Positions 8,241 through 16,636 of a stretch of 64,000 nucleotides of DNA are shown here, one piece after another. Source of the stretch: Pseudomonadota bacterium (GTDB lineage: Bacteria; Myxococcota_A; Polyangia; Polyangiales; Polyangiaceae); the NCBI GenBank assembly GCA_023398955.1, contig JAEWRL010000082.1:1-64000 (forward strand). Reading direction: 5' to 3'. The notes below the pieces were generated by a model, which saw nothing but the letters and a program-made list of their open reading frames with translations, was not told the origin of the DNA and searched no databases. A program made the position numbers and the translations under genes. The stretch's first letter is position 1. Each line of letters opens with the position of its first letter.

Positions 8241-10799
8241 TTACATTCCTAGTTTGACCGGGATCTCGTCGGATTCCGCCAAGACGGCGTCCGTCGTCGG
8301 ATCGAGAACAACAACACGCAAGGAGGAGATCTCGTCCGTGGTGAGAAGCAGGCCGACGGTGGCTTCGCTGTTCGCAGCGATGCTGAGCAGGCCGGAGGCG
8401 CGATCCAGCTTGGCCCCTGCCCCCAGGGCCATTCCCGCTTGGCCCACCTGCGCCTGGCCCGCGACCAGAAGCACTCGCACGGTCACGGTGTCGTCAGCGG
8501 ACGCGCCGAGAAGCATCTGTTCGACCACGCGGATCTGCACCGCGAAGGTGCGGTTGGTGACCGTTTGAGGAAGACCTGTAATGTGCGCGCTACGTCCCGA
8601 CGGTGGCTTCGAGTCTCGGGTGGAGAAGCGAAGCGTGACGACGGGGATGATCAACTCCTGCAGACTCACTCCGCCGTGGTGGAAGGTCAGGCCCCCGCCG
8701 GCCTTGAAGACACCGAGCCCGGTCGGAAACACGAAGTCCAAGTCCGTGTCGTAGCCCAGCTCGGCGCCCGTCACGCGCGCGGTACCGGGTGGCGTCGTTC
8801 CACCGTGACCAATCCAACAACGGCGGTGAAGATCGATCGTCTTGCCACCGGGGTTGTCGGTCTTCATGTCGTCGTCCTTGCGGATGGCGAACTGGTGACC
8901 GTGGTCCGCGCTGATGACGAAGTTCTCGACGCCCAAGCGAGCGAGCTTCTTGATGGCGCGGCGGATGTTGCCGATCACGTTGGCCATTGCCGAACGCGCG
9001 GTCCCCGCCTGCACGTTCTCTCCGAGTGCGTCGATTTCCTGCGAGCGCACCACGACCAAGCTGGCTCCGGCGATGCGCTTGGCTAGGCTCTTGCTAGGCT
9101 CGCTGACGTCATCCAAGGTCAGATCCACCACGTCGGGGACCTTCGCCTTCAGAAACTTCTGGCGATCTCCGAGGGCCGTCATGTTCGCCCCCTCGATGCG
9201 AGAGGCGAGTTTTCCCTTGTGCTCGACGACGGAGAAACTGGCGGAGGCCCCAGGCAAGAGCGCCGCCATGCCTACGGGGGTGATCGTCGGCAGCGCTGCG
9301 ATGGCCGGTCGGATGGCGACGTCCTTGGCGCCTTCGAGTTGCCGCGCCAGCTCGACGCCCATCTCGAAGCGCATCGCGTCCACGAAGAAATACGCCACGC
9401 GTCCGCCCACGGCTTGAACGACCTCGGGATAGATGTGCGTCTGATGAAGGGCTCCCGGCACCGTCCAGCCCGCTTCACTGAAGACGGAGGCGAAGCCGGT
9501 CGCCATCTTTTTCAGCAGCTCCTCATGCTCACGTCGGACGAGCGCGAGTGCCTTCTCGATCTCGGGCTCGTCGTCCATCTTGGCGACCCAAGTCTCGAGG
9601 CGCCGCTGCAGCTCATCGATGCGGAACCAGCCGCCCTCGGCCGCGTAGGCCTGCACCCACTTGTGCGGATCGGGCGTCATCTTGGAAAGCGCCGGACGCA
9701 CCTTGTCGAGCTCGCGCCCGAGCTCGGCGACGAGCCGACACGCTTCCCACTGAGACTGACGCCCCACGTCGCGATCCACCCAGAAGCTGCGACTCCGCCC
9801 CGCCGCGATGCCAATGGCCTTGGCGTAGTCTCCCGCGCAAATCAACGCTCCGGCATAAGCGAGAAGCGCCCGCTCCTCGAAGCGGAAGGTGTCGATGTTG
9901 CCGAGGTGGCTTGCGTCGATGTCCGCCTCTCCCAAAGCGAGTGCTGACTCGACCTTGGTTGCGAGCTCGACGTACGAAGCAGGGTGCCCGCGGCGCAGAC
10001 TCTCTGCCACGTCGCGTACCCGCTCGACGTGCTCCCCGCTGGGCACGGCTGGAACCATCCCCACCGAGGCGGGCGGCGCGCACTCCAAGTCGGATCGGAA
10101 CTCCCCCACCAAGACGTAGCGAAGAAGTCGCTCCCGGACTTCCGCGATGGGCATGTCCTCGGGCAGGCTCAGCCCTAGCCGGGTGTCGATGAGCTTGAGG
10201 AGTTCCGGTAGGCCATCCTTCTGAACAATGGCGTCATCACGCACAGGATCGGCGAGCCAGCGCGTGATGAGTGCCTCGCTCTGGGCACCATCGAAGAGAG
10301 TACGGAGCGTCGAGGCGGACTTTCCGTCCTCCCCCTGCTGGAGGAAGGACACGATGTCGTCGTAGCCAACCGTTGCGGGGCGCAACATTTCGTCGATCTG
10401 GCCGTCCGTGAAGCGCTTGCGCAGCACGTTGAGCGCGAGACGTTTGAGCTGGGGTTCGTAGGCGGTGCCCGCTTTCTCCAGCTCCATCAAGATCGACGTC
10501 TGCCGGTCACGCGTTACGCCGGGCAGATACACGACGAGCGGATCGGGCTTGTCGAGCGCGATGAGGGGCTCCACTCGGTCGCGCAATTGGAAGAAGGAGC
10601 CTTCGAAGCGAGCGACGAAGGCGTTGTGAGCGCCGACGGAAGTCCAGACGAAATCGGGGTACCCGCTTGCGCCGACCTCTTTCAGTTCACGCTCGAAGAG
10701 AGGCTCAAACTCACGGCGCGGATCGTAGAAGACCACGATGCTGTGCTTCTTGAGCAGGTCATCAAGCTGGCCGCAGAGGTAATCATGGAAAGGGTGCAC
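8241..10799 (-). CDS. pglZ: BREX protein PglZ (alkaline-phosphatase superfamily)
   Basis: 852 residues. PglZ belongs to the alkaline phosphatase superfamily and is a hallmark BREX protein required for both methylation and exclusion. Visible features are VAYFFVDAMRFEMG (metal/nucleophile region) in the middle and FVISADHGHQF further on, the DHGH metal-binding motif of the superfamily, followed by a C-terminal beta-rich domain. It starts 3 bases after the HNH-like gene ends and is followed by brxL at 4 bases. In standard type-1 loci pglZ follows pglX directly; here two genes are inserted between them. Confidence 0.92.
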   Translation of the reverse strand: MHPFHDYLCGQLDDLLKKHSIVVFYDPRREFEPLFERELKEVGASGYPDFVWTSVGAHNAFVARFEGSFFQLRDRVEPLIALDKPDPLVVYLPGVTRDRQTSILMELEKAGTAYEPQLKRLALNVLRKRFTDGQIDEMLRPATVGYDDIVSFLQQGEDGKSASTLRTLFDGAQSEALITRWLADPVRDDAIVQKDGLPELLKLIDTRLGLSLPEDMPIAEVRERLLRYVLVGEFRSDLECAPPASVGMVPAVPSGEHVERVRDVAESLRRGHPASYVELATKVESALALGEADIDASHLGNIDTFRFEERALLAYAGALICAGDYAKAIGIAAGRSRSFWVDRDVGRQSQWEACRLVAELGRELDKVRPALSKMTPDPHKWVQAYAAEGGWFRIDELQRRLETWVAKMDDEPEIEKALALVRREHEELLKKMATGFASVFSEAGWTVPGALHQTHIYPEVVQAVGGRVAYFFVDAMRFEMGVELARQLEGAKDVAIRPAIAALPTITPVGMAALLPGASASFSVVEHKGKLASRIEGANMTALGDRQKFLKAKVPDVVDLTLDDVSEPSKSLAKRIAGASLVVVRSQEIDALGENVQAGTARSAMANVIGNIRRAIKKLARLGVENFVISADHGHQFAIRKDDDMKTDNPGGKTIDLHRRCWIGHGGTTPPGTARVTGAELGYDTDLDFVFPTGLGVFKAGGGLTFHHGGVSLQELIIPVVTLRFSTRDSKPPSGRSAHITGLPQTVTNRTFAVQIRVVEQMLLGASADDTVTVRVLLVAGQAQVGQAGMALGAGAKLDRASGLLSIAANSEATVGLLLTTDEISSLRVVVLDPTTDAVLAESDEIPVKLGM

Positions 10800-10802
10800 T
10801 GC

Positions 10803-11384
10803 TCAGGCCTCCTCAGAAGCGCTAGCGGCGAGCTCCACGGCACGCGCGATCAATGGCGCTTTCTTCCTCAATCCGTCCAAAGTGACTTCCCGATCCTGGT
10901 ACATTCGGTACCACTCGCGACGCTGACGAATGACTCGTTCGTCGTCCCGCAAGCGGAGACGCTGGAGAACAAACCCAGCCTTCGCTCGTAGGTCCGGAGG
11001 AACGGCATCAGAGACTACCAACTGAAGGGAGGGAAGAATGATCTCAAACCAACCATCCTCTACCTGGAATGGATCGAAGATGTCGGCTGACTTCAGATTC
11101 TGTTTGCTTGAGTTCACCCAACCCGACGCGTAGCGGTAGTTGGACCATTCGTAGGCCTTCGTCCTGTCCTCATCACAGCTGACGAAATGATCGACCGTAC
11201 CTACCGGCTCGTACATCGCCGAGTAGGCGCACAAGTTTCGAAACCCCGTCCCTAGCGTTCCTTTGAACGGACTCCAGAAGTCCCTGGGTCGCCCGGTGGG
11301 ATTGTTTGCCAACCACGCGTTCCCGGGCGTTTCAGCTTTTGACTTGAAATCCTCCGGTTCGGGAACCGGCTCGAACCGGATCAT
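10803..11384 (-). CDS. HNH-like nuclease partner of the nested ATPase (PtuB-like)
   Basis: 193 residues. A degenerate HNH fold can be read: TVDHF (D65-H66), then AYEWSNYRYA (N82) and NSSK (N91, K94), the DHF...WxNY...N..K spacing of PtuB/TIGR02646-type HNH proteins. The Cys pairs usually framing such HNH modules are incomplete (C52 and C70 only), so activity is uncertain. The ATG at 11384 overlaps the ATPase stop (ATGA), which decides the start and shows the two proteins form one unit. PtuA/PtuB (Septu) is the closest known arrangement: ATPase then HNH nuclease. The function is inferred from this pairing. Confidence 0.6.
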   Translation of the reverse strand: MIRFEPVPEPEDFKSKAETPGNAWLANNPTGRPRDFWSPFKGTLGTGFRNLCAYSAMYEPVGTVDHFVSCDEDRTKAYEWSNYRYASGWVNSSKQNLKSADIFDPFQVEDGWFEIILPSLQLVVSDAVPPDLRAKAGFVLQRLRLRDDERVIRQRREWYRMYQDREVTLDGLRKKAPLIARAVELAASASEEA

Positions 11385-12643
11385 CCTGCAGCTCCTGGCT
11401 TTTCCGCTGCAACGATCCATCGAGGCCAGAAAGGGTCATGGCCGGCGAGCACCCGCTTCAGCTCAGCATCAATTGCGTCTTGGGAATCGAGCCCCTCAGG
11501 CAAGCTTCCCTTGTCATCGCGCATCCAAGCCTCTGCTGCCTCAATGGCTCGCTCTGCTTCAACGGAGCGCCCCTGCTGGAGACCGAATGATTCGGAGACA
11601 AGCCACCCGACGACATCGCCTTGTTTGGCCCAAGGCTCCTCACGCAAGCTCACCTTGCTATCTTTGAGATCCAAGAGGAACAGCCCGTCTTGCTGCTCGT
11701 CGAATCGGGGCTCGACTGAAGCCAGCACCAGCGGAGAGTGTGTCGCCGCGATAAGCTGCACGGGGATCCCGCTGTCACCCGTCATCGCGTTCATCACGTC
11801 CAGCAATGCCGGGACGATTCGACGCTGCCACTGCGGGTGCAGATGCCCTTCGATTTCGTCGATGAGAAACACGATCTCGCGTGCGGGCTCCTCGCCACGA
11901 AGCTTGGCCGACTCAATGTGTTCCTGCCATGTCCACACAAGGAGGTAAGCCAGCGACGCAATGCGACGGATCCCGGCTGCCGCGTGCACCAGTGGAACCT
12001 CTCCATAGGGCATCCTGATGGTGGGATGGCGCCGCGAATCGCTGAGAGAGAGTTTGACGAGTCCACCTGGCTCAAGAGTTTCGGCAGGTGACGGGGCGAG
12101 CGCGCGGAGAACGCGAACGAGCTGCTGAAACGCTTCGCCGTTTTCCAGCTGCCAGTTCGTCCAATCAGCGATGAGGCCATTGCAGAACTTCACGGGCTCG
12201 TTCAGCGGCAGTCCGTCCCAAACCTCTTGCGGCGAGAACAAGTACGCGCTTTGGCGGTCAGCGACCTCGCCTTTCCAATAGTTCCGCGCCGGATCCCACA
12301 CGGAGAAGCCACCGTCTACCTGCGCATAGATGACCAGCCCTGGGATGGGCGGTCGGCCCCTCCTGAGAGGCCACTCCTCCCGTGACCGATCGAATTCGCT
12401 CGTGTGTTCGTGGGAGCCGGCTGTCTTGGTCGTGTACTTGTACTTGATAGTCGAAATTGCGGGAGGACGATGGGGCAACACTATGTTTCGGGCCCAAGTG
12501 CGCGTGAGCGCCCACCAGGCAGTATCTAAGACAAACGTCTTGCCCAGCCCGTTGTCGCCCAAGAGGAAGTTCATCCGTGGCCGAAACTCGACGCCGAGCT
12601 TTGGCGCTGGGCCGACACCTTCGAATTGTAGAGATTCAAGCAT
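11381..12643 (-). CDS. AAA-type ATPase (OLD/PtuA-like) nested in the BREX operon
   Basis: 420-residue ABC-type ATPase of the AAA_21/OLD-like class. Walker A is GDNGLGKT near residue 29, Walker B VFLIDEIEGHLHP near 265, and the histidine switch AATHSPLVLAS near 310. There is no TOPRIM domain, so it is not a full OLD nuclease; pairing with a small HNH-like protein resembles Septu PtuA-PtuB or retron ATPase-HNH effector pairs. It starts 48 bases after pglX stops. By eye the base composition of this gene and its partner is somewhat less GC-rich than brxC or pglZ, consistent with separate acquisition. Confidence 0.75.
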   Translation of the reverse strand: MLESLQFEGVGPAPKLGVEFRPRMNFLLGDNGLGKTFVLDTAWWALTRTWARNIVLPHRPPAISTIKYKYTTKTAGSHEHTSEFDRSREEWPLRRGRPPIPGLVIYAQVDGGFSVWDPARNYWKGEVADRQSAYLFSPQEVWDGLPLNEPVKFCNGLIADWTNWQLENGEAFQQLVRVLRALAPSPAETLEPGGLVKLSLSDSRRHPTIRMPYGEVPLVHAAAGIRRIASLAYLLVWTWQEHIESAKLRGEEPAREIVFLIDEIEGHLHPQWQRRIVPALLDVMNAMTGDSGIPVQLIAATHSPLVLASVEPRFDEQQDGLFLLDLKDSKVSLREEPWAKQGDVVGWLVSESFGLQQGRSVEAERAIEAAEAWMRDDKGSLPEGLDSQDAIDAELKRVLAGHDPFWPRWIVAAEKPGAAG

Positions 12644-12691
12644 GGCGATTTCTTTCTACAGCAGGAACAATGGGGGAGCGAAGTCGCTGCA

Positions 12692-15600
12692 TCAGACGCT
12701 GTCTCCCTTGGCCTTTGCGGCTTTCGACTTGCGTGCCGTCTTCTTGCGGGGAGCCTTCTTCTTGGCTCCGCCTGCTGCCGGTGCAGGCGCGCTCAGGAGG
12801 CGCTTCAGCGCGTCCTGCACGGCCGGCGACGTGCGCTCTTGGATGAGCTCGGAGATTGGCGTTGTGGGCGTCTTGCGCGCCGTCCACTTGCCGTCGCTGC
12901 CTTCTACCCAGAAGACTTCTTCCAGTCCGTGGGCGATGGCAAGGCTGCGGTCCTTGGCGCACTTGGGTACGACGCGCTCGGGCCAGAGGTGCATGGCCAG
13001 GTGGGCCCAGTCGTACTTGCCCGTGCAGAGGGCGTCCCAGGTGGACTTGAGCTCCTTCTGCCATGGCTTGTGTTGAGGAACCAAGCGCCACAGGAGCGAG
13101 AAGTTGATGATGACGCCGTCGTCCAGGTTGGGGTTCCACAGGGGCGCGACGCGCTTCACTTCGTCCAGGAAGGCGCGCAGTTCCTCCACGTGAGACTCCT
13201 GGGCGGCGAGTTCCTTGCGGTCTGCTGCCGTCTGTCCGTCCTGTGATGCGGCTTGCAGCGACTCGAGCTTGCGTTGCTCGTGGGCGAGCTTGGGCGCGAC
13301 GTAGTCGTTCTGGACGCGGAAGAGCGTGTCCTTGGTGAAGGCGTGGATGTAGAGCCAGACGGAGTAGCTGGCGCTGGGCGTCGCGAGCTGCCAGTAGATG
13401 GGGGCTTTGCGGCGGCTCACAGAATAGTGGTCCAGGTGGGCCTTGAAGAACGAGGGTCCACCGTTTCCAGCGAGGTATTCACGGACTGAGGGCACGCCAA
13501 GCGCGAGGGCTACCTGTGTCGGAACCTCGCTCTCTTCGCAAAACAGGCGGCATAGAACGTCCGATACGGCCGCCGCTAGGTCATTCTCGGTTCCCGGGTC
13601 GTCTGCAAGAATGCGCGTAGAGCCCACATCCGTTGTGTCGAGAGCCCCCAACCCTGTCGCAAGTAGCGGATCCAATGCTGACACAGAGGCAAGAATCTCG
13701 TCTCGTCGCCCAACCGCGCTCACATCCCAGCGGCCAAATGCTACACCGACCCCAAATGACAGAATGTGGGCCACGTACTGACTGAAGGATAGTGTCCGGT
13801 CTTCACCAGGAGTGTCGTCGTCGCTGTCGTCGCTGTCGTCGCTTTCAGGCTCGACGCCGGGGACTCCCAGATCTTCGGCAAGGGACGCCGAATCCAGCCC
13901 GAAGACCTGGTCCATTGCCGAATCCCATTCGCTCATCACGTTCTCTCGCTTGTTCTCCGCGTCAGCAATCGCCTTTCGAGTCCCATCAAAGCCAGCGTTG
14001 AGGGTTGGCGCGATGAAGGGACCAATGAAATAGCTTGAACGCTCGCGCGAGCTGGCGACGTTGAGCAGGTGCGCCAGCGCACGTGTCGTGCCGAGGATTA
14101 GGCTAGCTCTCCTATCCTCGTTGAGTTCTACCCATGGTAGTGACTTGATGATTCCGGTCGCGAAGTAAGCGTCGCTCGCTTGCAGATGGACAAGGCTCCG
14201 GATCAGCCGACTGTTGACCCATCCTAGTAGGTATTCAGCGGGGACGTCGGATGTCGGAAGGATCGCAGGGCCGCGTCCAGTGATGATCAAGCCTTCCGGT
14301 AGAATGCGCGCACTGAAGCCCTTCTGACTACGACCAGAGTACGTGACTCCGGAGCGCCTCCAATAGGTGGACGCTTGCCGAACCTGGGCGGTCGAGCCGT
14401 TCTTCTGGATGTTGATAGCCTGGAGTTCTCGGCCGTCATCACCCCAGTTTACCAAAACGTTGAATTGCCCAAGATAGAAGGAAAAGCTCCCCCCTTTTGC
14501 GATGAAGCTCCACCGCTGCGTTTCCGATACGGCGCCAGCGGCTACTTCCCACCGCAATCTCAGAAAGCGTCCGTTGTCGAATGTTTTCATCCCCTCGCGT
14601 GCAGTGCCAACGTTTGGCTCGAAGTGCGGCGCCTCTTTCAGCAACGTTTGCGTCGCTGTTGGGAGCGCATATAGGATTCGCGAAGCCGGCAGAGCCAACA
14701 GAGAGTCCTTTTCCACCCGGAAGGGTACGGGCCACTGAACGGCCCTACGGCCCCCGATGTCGTCAATCCCCCGGAGATCGTAGGCCACCAGCGTAGGGGA
14801 CTCCGACCTGTCTCGTTCACCAGCAACTACAAAGGCGCAGCTCTCAACGAAAGCCCCATCCATCACGTTGTCGCCAAAGTCAGCCAGCACTTTGACCGAC
14901 CTAACAAATGTGTTGCGGCGAAATGTTGCCATTCGGGGAGCAACGAGGAAGGCACGAGAAGTGATTCCGCCCAACAGTCCATGCGGCGCCAAGGCTCGAC
15001 CCCGGACTACGAAAGACGTGTAAACGTCGTTGTGTGCACCCGAATAGTTGTCGGCTACATATGTCTGTACTCGTGGTGGCACCAACCCGAACGGGGGGTT
15101 CATCAGAACGACATCATAGTTCTTCTCGGCTATCGCGAGGAGCCCCAAACCATGAACCATGTCCTCTGCGAAGAGTCGCTTTCTCGTGCTGGACCGTTCG
15201 CCCTCTTCAAGAACAAAGCGCACCAACGTCGAACGAATCCGCTCCTCGGGCGGCGCAAAGAGATTGCCGCTCTGCCCCTTGGGCGTGGAGCGAGCCACCA
15301 GGGTCTCCACCTTCAGGAGCAAGCCCAAGTCTCCCGCCAGCTTCAGCGCGTCAACGAGCGCCGTGAACACGCGCCCCAGCTCCGCGTCCCCGAGCTTGGC
15401 CACAAAGTCGGCCACCAACTCGTCATCGGCAACCAGAGGTTCCGCCACCACGATGTTGGACTTGCGGATCCCGGGGCGCTCCGCCCGCCCGATCTGGAAG
15501 TCGCGATAGGCGCGCTGGGCCCGCATCCAGAGCGCCAGCTGAGCGATTTGCGCGCAGCGCGCGTCGATGTCTACACCGTGAATATTGTGGGCAAGAATGA

Positions 15601-16624
15601 GTCCTGGTATCGCCTTTCGGAGCTCCTCCAACGTGGGGTAGTCCGCCGCCAGCGTTCTGCCCGTGGCTTCGCTCTTCGGGCTTTCCGGATCCGCATGTGC
15701 CTCCTCGTAGGCGACCAGCAGCAAGTCAAATGCGTAGAGTAGGAAGTGACCGCTGCCGCAGGCCGGGTCCAGGACGCGCAGATCGCGCGGGTCCTTCTTG
15801 GCTCGCTGTGCGAAGGTCTCGTCAGGCTTGCACACCATGTACTCGCAACTGTCCGCCAGAGAGGTCTGCGTGCCGCGCATCTCGTACCAGATGCGGCCCA
15901 GGGTGTTGTCCGTCAGAAACTGCACCACGTAGCGGGGCGTGAAGAACTGGTTGCGGACGGCCATCTCGCGGCTGTTTCGCGGAGCTTGGCTCTCGGCGCG
16001 CATCTGCTTGCGCTCGTCTTCGCCGTTGAAGAACTGGTAGACCCAGCCAATGGTTTCGTCTTCAGCCCATACCGTACTCAAGTCACTCGCGTTGAGCAGC
16101 TCGAGGAGCGCATCCAGCGCCGCACGCTTGGGCCAGAGCAGCGCTCGCGCATCTCTGCGCTCGAAGAGCACCTTCACCTCGGTGGAGAGTTCATCGAAGA
16201 TGCATTCGATGTAGGCGCGGTACCCATGGTCCGGCAGCTGCACCAGGCCGGGTGCCAACCCGGTGAACTCCTTGAAGCCAGCAGACTGCTCCCCGCGGCT
16301 CACGCACTCTTGCACCAGCTCGCGCGCCTCCAGCATTTTGAGCGCCACGAAACGGTTGAGCGTGGTGAACGCCGCTTCCCGCAAGTAGGCGGAGACGGCA
16401 GCAGCCTTCGTGAGACCAGCCCCGCCCAAGTGCTCCACGGCGGTGATCAGCTTGGCGCGTTGCACGCGCTCGGTTGCGTCCAGGTGCTGTCCCGGCTGGT
16501 CCGCGATGCTGCCGTCCAGGCGGATGTCGAAGACGCCCTCAAGCTGCTCGGCATATTCCTGCTCAAGCAAGCTGCGCGCCGCCTGCGTGGCCCGCTGGAT
16601 CTTGTTTCTGGTTTCCTTATCCAT
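12692..16624 (-). CDS. pglX: BREX adenine-specific DNA methyltransferase PglX
   Basis: 1310 residues. PglX is the BREX N6-adenine methyltransferase that marks the host and defines the recognition site. Motif I is VLDPACGSGHF (284-294) and the catalytic motif IV is NPPFG (509-513). The C-terminal half holds the target recognition region. An acidic linker rich in D and S (antisense of 13814-13843) separates TRD-like parts and is encoded by three copies of a 9-bp unit. The stretch at roughly 13.4-15.1 kb looks less GC-rich by eye than the rest of the gene, as expected if recognition domains are exchanged. It starts 12 bases after brxC. Confidence 0.95.
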   Translation of the reverse strand: MDKETRNKIQRATQAARSLLEQEYAEQLEGVFDIRLDGSIADQPGQHLDATERVQRAKLITAVEHLGGAGLTKAAAVSAYLREAAFTTLNRFVALKMLEARELVQECVSRGEQSAGFKEFTGLAPGLVQLPDHGYRAYIECIFDELSTEVKVLFERRDARALLWPKRAALDALLELLNASDLSTVWAEDETIGWVYQFFNGEDERKQMRAESQAPRNSREMAVRNQFFTPRYVVQFLTDNTLGRIWYEMRGTQTSLADSCEYMVCKPDETFAQRAKKDPRDLRVLDPACGSGHFLLYAFDLLLVAYEEAHADPESPKSEATGRTLAADYPTLEELRKAIPGLILAHNIHGVDIDARCAQIAQLALWMRAQRAYRDFQIGRAERPGIRKSNIVVAEPLVADDELVADFVAKLGDAELGRVFTALVDALKLAGDLGLLLKVETLVARSTPKGQSGNLFAPPEERIRSTLVRFVLEEGERSSTRKRLFAEDMVHGLGLLAIAEKNYDVVLMNPPFGLVPPRVQTYVADNYSGAHNDVYTSFVVRGRALAPHGLLGGITSRAFLVAPRMATFRRNTFVRSVKVLADFGDNVMDGAFVESCAFVVAGERDRSESPTLVAYDLRGIDDIGGRRAVQWPVPFRVEKDSLLALPASRILYALPTATQTLLKEAPHFEPNVGTAREGMKTFDNGRFLRLRWEVAAGAVSETQRWSFIAKGGSFSFYLGQFNVLVNWGDDGRELQAINIQKNGSTAQVRQASTYWRRSGVTYSGRSQKGFSARILPEGLIITGRGPAILPTSDVPAEYLLGWVNSRLIRSLVHLQASDAYFATGIIKSLPWVELNEDRRASLILGTTRALAHLLNVASSRERSSYFIGPFIAPTLNAGFDGTRKAIADAENKRENVMSEWDSAMDQVFGLDSASLAEDLGVPGVEPESDDSDDSDDDTPGEDRTLSFSQYVAHILSFGVGVAFGRWDVSAVGRRDEILASVSALDPLLATGLGALDTTDVGSTRILADDPGTENDLAAAVSDVLCRLFCEESEVPTQVALALGVPSVREYLAGNGGPSFFKAHLDHYSVSRRKAPIYWQLATPSASYSVWLYIHAFTKDTLFRVQNDYVAPKLAHEQRKLESLQAASQDGQTAADRKELAAQESHVEELRAFLDEVKRVAPLWNPNLDDGVIINFSLLWRLVPQHKPWQKELKSTWDALCTGKYDWAHLAMHLWPERVVPKCAKDRSLAIAHGLEEVFWVEGSDGKWTARKTPTTPISELIQERTSPAVQDALKRLLSAPAPAAGGAKKKAPRKKTARKSKAAKAKGDSV

Positions 16625-16636
16625 GCGACGGCATTC

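Noticed and set aside
13817..13843. 9-bp tandem repeat in pglX as a phase-variation switch
   Set aside because: The unit is a multiple of three, so gain or loss cannot shift the frame. It is kept only as a linker-length observation.
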